DNA from: Parvularculaceae bacterium
GTDB taxonomy: Bacteria; Pseudomonadota; Alphaproteobacteria; Caulobacterales; Parvularculaceae
Direction: 5' to 3'
NCBI GenBank assembly: GCA_021776475.1
Contig: JAJFFV010000006.1
Location: 248,001 to 312,000, forward strand
DNA length: 64,000 nt
Numbering within the stretch: position 1 is the first letter of the stretch; every line of letters starts with the position of its first letter. Under the pieces are notes generated by a model. The model had not been told where the DNA came from. It worked only from the letters and a program-made list of their open reading frames with translations, and searched no databases. Shown here one piece after another: positions 8,152-17,484 of this stretch. Position numbers and translations under genes: made by a program.

Positions 8152-9576
8152 ATGTTTGACTTTTCTCGCTATCACGATGAAGCGGTCGCTATTTACGGTG
8201 CTAGTCCGACAGGTCTGTCCGCCTACAGCGCACTTTATAAAGCAGGCGCACATGTTTTTATCTGGGACCAAAGCAAGAAAATCCGTGCCCGGCTAAAACA
8301 AGCGCAGATAAGATGTATTGATCCTCAAGAATGGCCCTGGGAAGAACTCGCGGTTCTGGTGCCGGATACGGCACCCCAGTCCGGCCTGGCGCTCAACCAT
8401 GTTATCATTCGAAAAGCGATCGCCAGCAAAATTCCGATCCATACTGATATCGATCTGTTCGCAACTTCTATGGAGCAGAAATCCGATGCGGCGCGGCCGC
8501 AAGTAATCGGTATCGCCGGTACCCACGGTAAGTCTGTCGCTGGCTCAATGATTACCCATATTCTAAAAGAAGCAGGCCGGGAGGTGTTTCACGGTGGCGA
8601 TAATGGCGTCCCAGTGCTCACCTTGGGTGAAGGCCGTGCGGACAGTACTTATGTTCTTGAACTTTCAACCCGAACATTGGCGTTCACCAGACAGCTGCGG
8701 TGCGATGCAGGAATACTGCTCAATCTGACTGGCGCAGATGTACGTTTCTTTGGCTCACCTGAAAAATCGATAAAATCGGCATCCCGGGTGTTCCGTAATC
8801 AGACTATGAATGATGCCCTGATTGTCGGTGCCGATGATACGATCTGCCAAAAGATATGCACTGCTCTTTCTTCCAGCACGATGCACGAGGCCTATGGGAG
8901 TGAGAACATTATTCCTGTTTCAGGTGAAGCAACGCTCGGGCAAGGGATATTCTCTCTCGACGGGCATATCTATGATGCCCGTTTCGGTAAGTCGGTACAA
9001 GTGGGCGATTTGACAAAGCCGCTATCGTGCGTCGGACCACATTTTAATCAGAACATCGCTGCCGTTTATGCAGCCTGCCTTCATATCGGAGCGACAGCTT
9101 CCCAGATTACAAAAGGCCTGCAGAGCTGGTCCGGTCTTTCCGGTTGCATGAATTATCTGGGCGAAGTGGATCATACCGTTCTGGTTGACGACAGCGCAGC
9201 GACCACCGTTCGCTCAACGCTCGGTGCATTGAAAGGTCCGCCAACTATTTTTTGGGTGGGCGGTGGCCGAAAGGGCAAGGTCAACTATGCCAGGTTTAAG
9301 GAAGCCGGTGAAACTGTTATCAAAGCCTTCCTGTATGGAGACGCCGCTGAGCTAATCAGGGCAGCCACCGCAAGTGCTTTTGATACAGAAATTTTTGCGT
9401 GTCCGGAAAAAGCCATGGGTCAGGCGATCACCGAAGCTTCGGCCTACGCGGCAAGCTCAAGCAATCAGGCCGTGACAATATTACTCTCGCCGGGATGTCC
9501 CGGCACCTCATCATCCTCTCTTTCCGCAATGATGAACAGGCAACTTCGAAAAAGGATGGAAGGAACTGCTGCGTGA
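8152..9576 (+). CDS. murD: MurD-like Mur ligase with degraded active site
   Basis: Position between mraY and ftsW, length (474 residues) and overall layout identify this as the MurD-position protein; MurD normally adds D-glutamate to UDP-MurNAc-L-Ala. The Rossmann N-terminus (YGASPTGLSA), a P-loop (GTHGKS, 123-128) and Glu170 (LELS) remain. Several residues invariant in MurD are replaced, taking E. coli numbering by eye: His183 by Asp (LTGADVRFF, 192-200), the carbamylated Lys198 by Ala (KSASRVF, 208-214), Asn268 by Phe (GPHFNQN, 295-301), Arg302 by Cys (GLSGCMN), Lys319 by Ala (DDSAATT, 346-352). The frame is intact and overlaps ftsW, so it is translated but may be inactive, altered in substrate, or a pseudoenzyme. 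Confidence 0.85.
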   Translation: MFDFSRYHDEAVAIYGASPTGLSAYSALYKAGAHVFIWDQSKKIRARLKQAQIRCIDPQEWPWEELAVLVPDTAPQSGLALNHVIIRKAIASKIPIHTDIDLFATSMEQKSDAARPQVIGIAGTHGKSVAGSMITHILKEAGREVFHGGDNGVPVLTLGEGRADSTYVLELSTRTLAFTRQLRCDAGILLNLTGADVRFFGSPEKSIKSASRVFRNQTMNDALIVGADDTICQKICTALSSSTMHEAYGSENIIPVSGEATLGQGIFSLDGHIYDARFGKSVQVGDLTKPLSCVGPHFNQNIAAVYAACLHIGATASQITKGLQSWSGLSGCMNYLGEVDHTVLVDDSAATTVRSTLGALKGPPTIFWVGGGRKGKVNYARFKEAGETVIKAFLYGDAAELIRAATASAFDTEIFACPEKAMGQAITEASAYAASSSNQAVTILLSPGCPGTSSSSLSAMMNRQLRKRMEGTAA

Positions 9577-10736
9577 GTTGGCTCAATGATCCAATCATCA
9601 ACAAGCGGTTTTCACCGCGTGATACTAGGTCGCTTGTTGCCGGCTGGTGGCACTCGGTTGATCATATGCTTGTCTATTGTGCCGGCGCACTGATCCTGAT
9701 AGGGGTTGTGCTTTGTTTCGCCGCGAGTCCGGGGACAGCAGCACGTCTCGGCATTGATAACAATTTTCATTTTATAGAACGTCAGATGGTGTTTCTGGCA
9801 CCCGCCATCGTGTTGTTGATCGGTATTTCTTTCTTGTCTCCCCTAATGGCGCGGCGGTCCGGTGTGCTATTGTTTGTCTCCGCCCTCGCGCTGATCTTGC
9901 TTGCTCTTTTTGTAGGTCCGAAAATCAATGGCGCGCATCGTTGGTTGTCACTTGGATCATTCAGTCTGCAACCATCGGAGTTTGCCAAAACGGGATTTGT
10001 TATCGCGGCAGCCTGGCTGCTAGCCGAGGGCTCGCATGACAAAAAGTTTCCAGGCGGATTGATCGCGATGGGATGCTATATGATGCTGGCGTTTATGCTC
10101 CTCATGCAGCCGGACTATGGTCAGTGGGCATTGGTGACAGCTGTCTGGGCGATGATGTTCTTTATCGCAGGTTGGAGCTGGATGTGGATTATGGTGCTCG
10201 GCTGCATTGCGGTAACTGCGGCGTCCCTCGGATATTTGTACGCGCCACATGTGGCAACCCGAATTGATCGTTTCCTACGACCGGCAGAGGGTGACACTTA
10301 TCAGGTCGACAAGGCGCTCGAAGCACTTTCAGGCGGCGGTGCCTTTGGCAACCCCGACACCGGTGTGAAGCACCAGTTGCCGGACGCACACACAGATTTT
10401 ATTTTTGCCGTGGCTGGTGAGGAATTCGGTTTCTTTTTATGCCTCGTCATTCTCGCAATATACGGCTTTTTCGTTTTCCGTGCCTTTCAGCTGGCCTCTC
10501 TAAAAGGCAGCATTTTCATACAGTGCGCTGTCTGCGGTCTTGCTGCGCAAATTGGTTTTCAGGCAATCGTCAATATTGGTGTTAATCTGCGTATGTTGCC
10601 GGCGAAGGGCATGACATTGCCATTTGTGTCCTATGGCGGCTCCTCTCTGCTGGCAACGGCGATAACTGTTGGCCTGATTCTGGCTTTGACGCGTAAGCAC
10701 TCGCGGGCGCGCAGCCGCAAAGAAATCATGCCGTGA
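9573..10736 (+). CDS. ftsW: Septal peptidoglycan glycosyltransferase FtsW
   Basis: FtsW is the SEDS-family polymerase that works with FtsI at the septum. The frame is open from 9399, but GTG 9573 overlaps the murD stop (GTGA), has GGAAGGA upstream at 9558-9564, and gives a normal 387-residue product. Multiple membrane segments are clear. Family blocks include LQPSEFAK, QPDYGQ, the HTDFIFAVAGEEFGF loop and LPFVSYGGSS near the C-terminus. Confidence 0.95.
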   Translation: MSWLNDPIINKRFSPRDTRSLVAGWWHSVDHMLVYCAGALILIGVVLCFAASPGTAARLGIDNNFHFIERQMVFLAPAIVLLIGISFLSPLMARRSGVLLFVSALALILLALFVGPKINGAHRWLSLGSFSLQPSEFAKTGFVIAAAWLLAEGSHDKKFPGGLIAMGCYMMLAFMLLMQPDYGQWALVTAVWAMMFFIAGWSWMWIMVLGCIAVTAASLGYLYAPHVATRIDRFLRPAEGDTYQVDKALEALSGGGAFGNPDTGVKHQLPDAHTDFIFAVAGEEFGFFLCLVILAIYGFFVFRAFQLASLKGSIFIQCAVCGLAAQIGFQAIVNIGVNLRMLPAKGMTLPFVSYGGSSLLATAITVGLILALTRKHSRARSRKEIMP

Positions 10737-11833
10737 CTGATCAAAAACTGATAGGCCTTGCAGCGGGTGGTACCGGCGGGCACGTGTTTCCGGCTGAAGC
10801 ATTGGCGCAAGAGATGCTCCGTCGTGACTGGTGCATCATGCTGTTCACGGATGAACGCGGTATGCGATACGCAGACAGCTTTCCGGCTGATATTCTGGAA
10901 TTGCTACCAGCCGCAAACCCAAATGCCAACGGTGTTGTCGCCAAAGCTGCTGCTGCATGGGCAATGGCCAGGGCACTGATCAAGTCATGGCAATCCATCA
11001 GAAAGTATAAGCCTGACATCATAGTGGGTTTCGGTGGCTATCCGTCGGCGCCGGCTATGCTTGCGGCGCGGTTGTCTAGAACACCGCACGGCGTGCATGA
11101 ACAAAACGCGGTGTTGGGTCGGGTCAACCGCTTGGTCGCGTCTAAAGCAAATTTTGTCGCCCATGCGTTTCCGGATCTGGACCGATTGCCGGAAAACTGT
11201 ATTGGTCAGATCATTGAACTTGGTAATCCTGTGCGGGATGCGATCAGGGAGCGCGCTCGGGCGCCTTTTGTTGCGCCGGCAGAGTTCAGTGGTCTGGATA
11301 TCCTTGTTTTTGGTGGCAGTCAGGGCGCATCATTGTTCAGCCGCGTCGTACCTGCCGCCCTCAAAACGCTGCCGGAGGCGCTTCGATCTCGTATTCAGGT
11401 AACCCAGCAGGTCCGGGAAGACGAACTGGAGAGTACAAAAAAAACCTATGATGCCGCCGGTATCAAATCTGTTCTGAAGGCTTTCTTTGACGACATGCCG
11501 GACCGGCTTGCCCGCGCGCACCTTGTTATCAGCCGTTCTGGTGCCTCGTCGGTAACAGAAATTGCAACAATTGGGCGGCCTGCCATATTGGTGCCACTTG
11601 GCATTTCTATGGATGACCATCAAACCGGGAATGCTAAAGTACTGGTTGATCGCGGCGCAGCAGAGCTGATCCAGGAGAAAGATTTTGTACCTGAACGACT
11701 GGCAGGTTCGATTGAGCGTCTCTTGACCGACCCGGTCCATCTGGCGCAAATGGCAGCTAATGCTATTGAAGCCTCTCGGCAAGATACAACTGCCAGACTG
11801 GCGGACCTGATAGAGGAGCTGGCAGCCCGGTAG
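10733..11833 (+). CDS. murG: Lipid II synthase MurG
   Basis: MurG is the peripheral inner-membrane transferase that adds GlcNAc from UDP-GlcNAc to lipid I, giving lipid II. The N-terminal glycine loop [10 protein letters not shown] is at about 12-21, GFGGYPSAP and HEQNAVLG follow, and GGSQGA plus [15 protein letters not shown] mark the nucleotide-sugar site. The length is 366 residues. The GTG start is embedded in the ftsW stop (GTGA). Confidence 0.96.
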   Translation: MTDQKLIGLAAGGTGGHVFPAEALAQEMLRRDWCIMLFTDERGMRYADSFPADILELLPAANPNANGVVAKAAAAWAMARALIKSWQSIRKYKPDIIVGFGGYPSAPAMLAARLSRTPHGVHEQNAVLGRVNRLVASKANFVAHAFPDLDRLPENCIGQIIELGNPVRDAIRERARAPFVAPAEFSGLDILVFGGSQGASLFSRVVPAALKTLPEALRSRIQVTQQVREDELESTKKTYDAAGIKSVLKAFFDDMPDRLARAHLVISRSGASSVTEIATIGRPAILVPLGISMDDHQTGNAKVLVDRGAAELIQEKDFVPERLAGSIERLLTDPVHLAQMAANAIEASRQDTTARLADLIEELAAR

Positions 11834-11853
11834 TAAGAGTAAAAGGACGTGTG

Positions 11854-13278
11854 ATGACTGACTCCCGCAAAATCAAGATCCGCCTGCCATTTGATATGCG
11901 CGGTATTCATTTTGTCGGTATCGGCGGTATCGGCATGAGCGGCATTGCAGAAGTGATGCATAATCTTGGCTACAACGTACAAGGTAGTGACCTTGCGGAC
12001 AGCGTTAACGTACAACGCCTCCGTGATAAGGGCATTCCGATTTCCATCGGCCACACCGAAGAGAACATCAAACGGATTGATGCCGTTGTAATTTCCACCG
12101 CAATAGGCAGCGATAATCCGGAAGTTGCGGCGGCACGAGCAAAACACATCCCGGTAGTACGCCGCGCCGATATGCTGTCCGAGCTTATGCGGCTGAAGTG
12201 GAATGTCTGCGTCGCAGGGACACACGGTAAAACCACGACGACCTCAATGGTTGCAGCATTGATGGACGCAGCAGGCCTTGACCCCACGGTTATCAACGGT
12301 GGTGTCCTCAATGCCTGGGGCACAAATGCCCGCATCGGTGAGGGCGACTGGATGGTCGTTGAAGCTGACGAAAGTGATGGCACATTCATCAGATTACCGA
12401 TTACTGTCGGCGTGATCACCAATATCGATCCGGAGCACCTTGACCATTACGGCGATTTTGAGAGCCTCCGAAACGCCTTTGACGAATTTATTGAAAACAC
12501 GCCCTTTTATGGGTTCGGTGTGGTCTGTCTCGATCATCCGGAGGTGCAGGCACTGGTCGGCCGGATAACTGATCGCAGGTTGATCACCTACGGCACCAAC
12601 CCGCAGGCGGATGTCCGCGCTGAGGACATCTCCTATATCGACGGTCACGCACAGTTTACGATCATTTTTCGCAAGCGAGGCAAGGAAGAGGCACGGCTCG
12701 AAAATGTCCGTCTGCCAATGCCTGGAGAACACAATGTCTTGAACGCGGTGGCAGCCGCCATTGTCGCTCGGGAACTTGGCGCCACCGATGATGATATCCG
12801 CAAAGGATTTGCCAAGTTCGACGGCGTCAAAAGGCGCTTCACGCGAGTCGGCAGCCATGATGGGATCACCGTTATCGATGACTACGGCCACCATCCGGTG
12901 GAAATCGCCGCGGTTTTGAAAGCGGCGAGGAACATCTGCACGGACCGCATCATCGCCGTTGTGCAGCCTCATCGTTATTCCCGCCTGCGTGATCTGTTTG
13001 ACGACTTTTGTGCCTGTGTTAACGAAGCAGACACGGTGATCGTCACCGATGTTTATGCAGCTGGCGAGAGCCCGATCAAAAACATAGACCAGCAGGCTCT
13101 GGTTGATGGCATGACTAGCCACGGCCACAAGGATGTCATCGCGCTGGGCAAGTGGGACGACCTTCCGACGCTGATCCGCAACAAAGCTTCGTCCGGAGAT
13201 TTTGTGGTTTGTCTCGGCGCAGGAGACATCACAAAACACGCAACCTTGCTGGTCCAGAAGCTTGCGGCAGCGGGGTAA
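11854..13278 (+). CDS. murC: UDP-N-acetylmuramate--L-alanine ligase MurC
   Basis: MurC adds L-alanine to UDP-MurNAc, the first peptide-forming step. The N-terminal [12 protein letters not shown] loop, ATP loop GTHGKTTTT (G at about 122), the EADESDG block, DPEHLDHYG and the C-terminal DDYGHHPVE and PHRYSR blocks are all intact. ATG 11854 is preferred to GTG 11851 because AGGA at 11844-11847 then has a usual 6-base spacer. Intact residues here contrast with the altered murD upstream. Confidence 0.96.
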   Translation: MTDSRKIKIRLPFDMRGIHFVGIGGIGMSGIAEVMHNLGYNVQGSDLADSVNVQRLRDKGIPISIGHTEENIKRIDAVVISTAIGSDNPEVAAARAKHIPVVRRADMLSELMRLKWNVCVAGTHGKTTTTSMVAALMDAAGLDPTVINGGVLNAWGTNARIGEGDWMVVEADESDGTFIRLPITVGVITNIDPEHLDHYGDFESLRNAFDEFIENTPFYGFGVVCLDHPEVQALVGRITDRRLITYGTNPQADVRAEDISYIDGHAQFTIIFRKRGKEEARLENVRLPMPGEHNVLNAVAAAIVARELGATDDDIRKGFAKFDGVKRRFTRVGSHDGITVIDDYGHHPVEIAAVLKAARNICTDRIIAVVQPHRYSRLRDLFDDFCACVNEADTVIVTDVYAAGESPIKNIDQQALVDGMTSHGHKDVIALGKWDDLPTLIRNKASSGDFVVCLGAGDITKHATLLVQKLAAAG

Positions 13279-13286
13279 TTTACCTG

Positions 13287-14207
13287 ATGGGTACACAGAT
13301 AAAATTGACGGCAGAAACAATGCCCGCTGTGCGTGGTAGATATATGTATGATGCAGCGATGTCAGCAATAACCTGGTTTCGCGTCGGTGGACCAGCGGAC
13401 GTCGTTTTCATGCCTGCGGATGAAGCAGACCTTTCGCAGTTTCTAAAAAATCTGCCGAAAGATATCCCCACTTATCCCATCGGTGTTGGCTCAAACCTTC
13501 TGGTACGCGATGGCGGATTACGCGGCATTGTCATTCGCTTAGGTGCACCATTCGCCAAAGTCAAAACAGACGGTATACGCGTGCGCGCCGGCGCGGCAGC
13601 ACTGGACGCAACAGTCTCAAAACGTGCCGCTGCCGCGGGGATTACCGGCCTCGAATTCTATCGCGGCATCCCTGGTTCAATCGGCGGTGCTTTGCGCATG
13701 AATGCGGGCGCCTATGGATCAGAAACGCGTCATGTTCTTGTTGAGGCTGTGGCACTTGATCGGCAAGGCGACCGCCATGTCTTCACCAATGATCAAATGG
13801 GATTTAGCTACCGAAACTCAAAAGTTCCCTCAGAGATGATTTTTATTGAAGCGATCTACAAAGGTGAACAAGGCGACCCTGCGGAAATTACCAACCGCAT
13901 GGAAGAAATCATGCGCAAACGAGAAGAAACCCAACCGATCAAGGAGCGCACTGGCGGGTCAACGTTCAAAAACCCCGCGCCGAAAACCTCAGGCGGACGC
14001 TCTTCATGGCAGCTTGTTGAGGCAGTTGGCGGTCGTGGTCGTATCTTAGGGGACGCGCAAGTCTCCGAGCAGCACTGCAATTTCCTGATCAACCGCGGTC
14101 ACGCAACGGCCTCCGATCTCGAAAACCTAGGCGAAAGTGTTCGCGCCGATGTGCTTCGGGAAACCGGGGTCGATTTGCATTGGGAGATCAAACGAATAGG
14201 GGAGTAA
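13287..14207 (+). CDS. murB: UDP-N-acetylenolpyruvoylglucosamine reductase MurB
   Basis: MurB is the FAD enzyme that reduces the enolpyruvyl product of MurA to UDP-MurNAc with NADPH. The frame opens at 13152 inside murC, but ATG 13287 gives the expected N-terminus leading to TWFRVGGPAD. FAD-binding blocks GVGSNLLVRDGG and RGIPGSIGGALRMNAGAYG are present, and the catalytic serine lies in GGSTFKNP (about Ser225). The layout fits type I MurB of 306 residues. Confidence 0.94.
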   Translation: MGTQIKLTAETMPAVRGRYMYDAAMSAITWFRVGGPADVVFMPADEADLSQFLKNLPKDIPTYPIGVGSNLLVRDGGLRGIVIRLGAPFAKVKTDGIRVRAGAAALDATVSKRAAAAGITGLEFYRGIPGSIGGALRMNAGAYGSETRHVLVEAVALDRQGDRHVFTNDQMGFSYRNSKVPSEMIFIEAIYKGEQGDPAEITNRMEEIMRKREETQPIKERTGGSTFKNPAPKTSGGRSSWQLVEAVGGRGRILGDAQVSEQHCNFLINRGHATASDLENLGESVRADVLRETGVDLHWEIKRIGE

Positions 14208-14208
14208 A

Positions 14209-14259
14209 ATGCCCACTAAAAAGATTGTACTGGCAGGGTCAGATTTACTCGAAATTTAG
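14209..14259 (+). other. 16-codon open frame between murB and ddl
   Basis: ATG at 14209 is preceded by GGGGAG at a good distance and opens a frame for MPTKKIVLAGSDLLEI before TAG. It starts 2 bases after the murB stop. It could be a leader peptide, the remnant of a displaced ddl start, or chance. Nothing in it matches a known family. Confidence 0.25.
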
Positions 14260-14282
14260 GAGTTACAGAAGAAAACGATATA

Positions 14283-15206
14283 ATGAACAAACCCCTGAAA
14301 ATAGCGGTCTTGAAAGGCGGCTGGTCGGATGAACGCGAGGTGAGCCTCGTCTCTGGAAAAGCTGCCGCTGGCGCATTGCGCGCGTTTGGCCACGATGTTA
14401 CCGAAATTGACGCCACGCCTGATCTCGCCAGTCAACTGAAAGATGCAGCGCCGGATGTCGTCTTCAACGGGTTGCACGGCGCATGGGGCGAAGACGGTTG
14501 TATCCAGGGTTTGCTCGAGGTACTCGCCCTGCCATACACGCATTCTGGCGTCAGGGCGTCATCCCTTGCCATGGACAAAGAGTGCACCAAACAACTGCTC
14601 CGATCGAACGGCGTTCAGGTGCCGCAAGGCCGTATCGTCTACTCCCTGGAAGAGCTTGCAAGAGTTAATATCGCAAGGCCACTGGTGATGAAACCGAACG
14701 CCTCAGGCTCGTCTGTTAATATTCATATCTTGCGAGAGGGTGACAACCGGCCCCTTGAGGCCCTGACTGGATCAGATGAAGATATGGCGCACGGCGTGCT
14801 GGTCGAAACGTTCATTCCCGGCCGTGAGTTGACCGTGGCTGTCATGGGCGATACGTCACTTGCGGTCACGGAAATCCTGCCAAATAAAGAGTTTTATGAC
14901 TATGAGGCAAAATATGCAGATGGCGGCTCGTCCCATTTAATTCCGGCAGATCTGCCGGATAAAGTGACTGAGGCCTGCCTTGAGTTAGCGCTCAAAACCC
15001 ACCAGCTCGTCGGCTGCCGCGGCCTCACCAGAACTGATTTTCGTTACGATGAATCGCGCGGCGTTAACGGACTATTCATCTTAGAGATTAACACTCAGCC
15101 AGGTCTAACTCCTACCTCTCTCGCGCCGGAACAGGCCCTCGCACAAGGGATCAGTTTCGACGAATTGGTGTCGTGGATGATCGGAGATGCGTCATGCCGA
15201 AGGTGA
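14283..15206 (+). CDS. ddl: D-alanine--D-alanine ligase
   Basis: Ddl is the cytoplasmic ATP-grasp enzyme that makes the D-Ala-D-Ala dipeptide used by MurF. Ligase blocks include GGWSDEREVSLVSG near the N-terminus, HGAWGEDG, the KPNASGSS loop, EILPNKEFYDYEAKY and the metal site EINTQPGLTPTSLAPEQA. The length of 307 residues is standard for DdlB. The stop overlaps ftsQ by 13 bases. Confidence 0.95.
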   Translation: MNKPLKIAVLKGGWSDEREVSLVSGKAAAGALRAFGHDVTEIDATPDLASQLKDAAPDVVFNGLHGAWGEDGCIQGLLEVLALPYTHSGVRASSLAMDKECTKQLLRSNGVQVPQGRIVYSLEELARVNIARPLVMKPNASGSSVNIHILREGDNRPLEALTGSDEDMAHGVLVETFIPGRELTVAVMGDTSLAVTEILPNKEFYDYEAKYADGGSSHLIPADLPDKVTEACLELALKTHQLVGCRGLTRTDFRYDESRGVNGLFILEINTQPGLTPTSLAPEQALAQGISFDELVSWMIGDASCRR

Positions 15207-16090
15207 GCGGCACTAAAAAAAAGCAGACATACAGCAGGCGGAAGACTTCTGGTTCCCGTCAAAAAAAGCCGGATGGTTTTTTGACGCAGGCAGGTGCCGC
15301 TCTGGATGATTTTCTACAACGGGCGATCCGGGTTCTGGTGACATACACTGCCGTATGCGTAACCGGCTGCGTGATCGTTTTTGTCATGATGCTCTTCGCG
15401 GGTGGTTATTTTTTTAATGTCGGCGCCCGTATCGCTAATCTCTCTAAAGAGGTCTCTAAAGGTGCGGGTTTTGAAGTGACAAGGGTAACCCTCAAGGGCG
15501 GCCAAAAAACCAGAAATCACGATATCCTGAATGCGCTGTATGACAAAGAGGACGGCCAGCCAATCGGCCGGTCCCTACCGCATTTCGATTTGGAGGATGC
15601 GCGCCGCCGGGTTGAAGATATCGGCTGGGTCAACCATGCGGCGGTCGCCCGGCTGTGGCCGAATACCATTCATATTTCCGTCAGCGAGCGGACGCCAGCG
15701 GCGTTGTGGCAACCAACTGGGGCAGGGGAACTGTTCCTGATTGATAATGAAGGCGCTGTGATCACTGAAGTAGGCGGTCATCAGTATACGGGTCTGCCGT
15801 TAATCATAAATACGGATGACCCTGAAAAAGCCAAGGGTGTCCTGAGAGAGCTCTCCCGTTTCCCCGAGCTTGCCTCGCGCATTGCCGCGCTTCGTCAGCA
15901 AGGTAATCGACGCTGGGATCTGGTTTTCCGGAACGATTTCTTGGTGATGCTGCCGGAAAAGGACTACCGCGCCGTCATCGAGAAACTCGTCAGCCTCGAG
16001 GCTGAAGAGAGCGGCCTTTCGGAGAGTCTCAAATATATGGATGTACGTGACACAAAGACGGTTTATTATCGGCCAAAAAAACAGAATTGA
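15194..16090 (+). CDS. ftsQ: Cell division protein FtsQ
   Basis: FtsQ is a bitopic divisome protein linking early and late division proteins. It has a basic cytoplasmic tail of about 50 residues (KKKQTYSRRK and similar), one membrane segment at about 52-78, and a periplasmic POTRA region with LPHFDLEDARRRVEDIGWV and WPNTIHISVSERTPAALW, both typical. ATG 15194 was chosen because GGAG at 15183-15186 is well placed; an upstream in-frame ATG at 15173 lies in ddl. The length is 298 residues. Confidence 0.9.
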   Translation: MPKVSGTKKKQTYSRRKTSGSRQKKPDGFLTQAGAALDDFLQRAIRVLVTYTAVCVTGCVIVFVMMLFAGGYFFNVGARIANLSKEVSKGAGFEVTRVTLKGGQKTRNHDILNALYDKEDGQPIGRSLPHFDLEDARRRVEDIGWVNHAAVARLWPNTIHISVSERTPAALWQPTGAGELFLIDNEGAVITEVGGHQYTGLPLIINTDDPEKAKGVLRELSRFPELASRIAALRQQGNRRWDLVFRNDFLVMLPEKDYRAVIEKLVSLEAEESGLSESLKYMDVRDTKTVYYRPKKQN

Positions 16091-16100
16091 AAGTCCTTTG

Positions 16101-17408
16101 ATGCATCGACGTAAATTCTCTATTTCCTCTTTTTCAGCCGCCAATGAGCCCGGACTTGTGGGTGTTTTGGATATTGGCGCTTCAAAAGTCTCCTGTTTCA
16201 TCGCCTATCTGATGCCAGATGCCGTCGATGGTCAGGACACTGAAATTATTGGCGTCGGTCATCACGCAAGCAGCAGCATCGGCGAAGGTGGGCTGGTCGA
16301 GCTAGCTACTGATACAAGCGTGCGCGCTGCGATTGGAAAGGCCGAACGCATGGCCAGCAAGAAACTTACCTCATGGCATGTGGCTGTTTCTGGTCGTCAT
16401 GTTGCCTGTCGCCGTCTAGCGGCTGATCTTGATCTTGGCGGCCATGCCGTCATGGAAGAAGATCTGGCTGATTGTTATCAGGAAGGTGCTGCCTTTGCCA
16501 CCGCTGAAAAGATGACCCCGCTGCACATTTGGCCGTCGTCTTTTTCAATTGATGGTCTTGATGATGTGCGTGATCCGCGTGGTCTAGTGGGCGATCAGCT
16601 TTCGGTTTTTCTGGTCGGCCTGTCCGCATCGCAAACCGCGATTGCCAATATCATCAACTGCCTCGATCGCTGTCATGTCTCTGCTGCGAGTTTTATTGCT
16701 GCGCCTTATGCTGCGTCGCTGGCGGTGTTGCGGGAAGAGGAGAAATCGCTAGGCGTCCTCTGCCTCGATATGGGTGCCAATCTGACCGGATTCACGGTGT
16801 ACAAAGATGGCCACCTCGTTTTCGCGGGCGCCGTACCGCTTGGCAGCAATCATATTACGCAGGATATAGCGCAGATTTTTAATCTTGGCACTGCTTCGGC
16901 CGAACGGGCCAAGACGGTCTTTGGCACTGGCTACTGCGCCCCCGGGGACGATAATCGCTATGTTGATGTTGCCGAGCGTATTGAAAACAAACAAGTATCC
17001 GTTGCCTCACTGGCGGAAGTTATAGGCCCCCGGCTCGAAGAAATTTTTTCCCTGGTGACCCAGTCGATCGCCAATGCCGGCTTTGACCCGGCATTGCTGC
17101 GCCGGATAGTTATTACCGGAGGTGGCAGCCAGCTACAAGGCATCTGTGAGCTGGTTGAAAACCTGCAGGACGCAAAGGTCCGGATCGGTCGCCCCTTGAA
17201 CATTTTCGGTGCACCGGAAGCGGTGAGCGGGAGTGCTTTTGCTGTTTGCGCCGGCATGATCCGGCATCTTGTGGTCGAGAGCGAAAGCCAGTCCTACAAC
17301 ATTCCCCGTTTTTTGGCAGCAGCGACGACCAACGCATCACACGCGGCTGCGACTTCTGCAACCAACCCCTTGTACAAAGCAGCAGGCTGGTTGCGAGACC
17401 GGTTCTAA
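16101..17408 (+). CDS. ftsA: Cell division protein FtsA
   Basis: FtsA is the actin-like protein that tethers FtsZ to the membrane. The actin-fold phosphate loops VLDIGASKV and CLDMGANLTG, the adenosine block TGGGSQL, and a C-terminal amphipathic stretch ending NPLYKAAGWLRDRF (membrane-targeting helix) are visible. The frame opens at 16041 inside ftsQ; ATG 16101 gives a 435-residue product with a normal N-terminus. It is the last gene of the run: a terminator follows, with no ftsZ. Confidence 0.93.
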   Translation: MHRRKFSISSFSAANEPGLVGVLDIGASKVSCFIAYLMPDAVDGQDTEIIGVGHHASSSIGEGGLVELATDTSVRAAIGKAERMASKKLTSWHVAVSGRHVACRRLAADLDLGGHAVMEEDLADCYQEGAAFATAEKMTPLHIWPSSFSIDGLDDVRDPRGLVGDQLSVFLVGLSASQTAIANIINCLDRCHVSAASFIAAPYAASLAVLREEEKSLGVLCLDMGANLTGFTVYKDGHLVFAGAVPLGSNHITQDIAQIFNLGTASAERAKTVFGTGYCAPGDDNRYVDVAERIENKQVSVASLAEVIGPRLEEIFSLVTQSIANAGFDPALLRRIVITGGGSQLQGICELVENLQDAKVRIGRPLNIFGAPEAVSGSAFAVCAGMIRHLVVESESQSYNIPRFLAAATTNASHAAATSATNPLYKAAGWLRDRF

Positions 17409-17425
17409 CCGAGACGGGTTCCCCC

Positions 17426-17465
17426 AAAAAAACGCCGCTACCTGAAGATAGCGGCGTCTGATTTC
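17426..17465. terminator. Bidirectional terminator after ftsA
   Basis: A perfect 9-bp inverted repeat, ACGCCGCTA (17432-17440) and TAGCGGCGT (17449-17457), with an 8-base loop. Seven A (17426-17432) flank it on the left, giving a T-tract for minus-strand transcripts, and TGATTTCTTTT lies on the right. It sits between the convergent ftsA and M13 peptidase genes and probably serves both. Confidence 0.85.
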
Positions 17466-17484
17466 TTTTATTGGGACCGACTGC

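Noticed and set aside
12394-13368. 324-codon minus-strand frame opposite murC
   Set aside because: Antisense to intact murC and crosses into murB; not protein-like.
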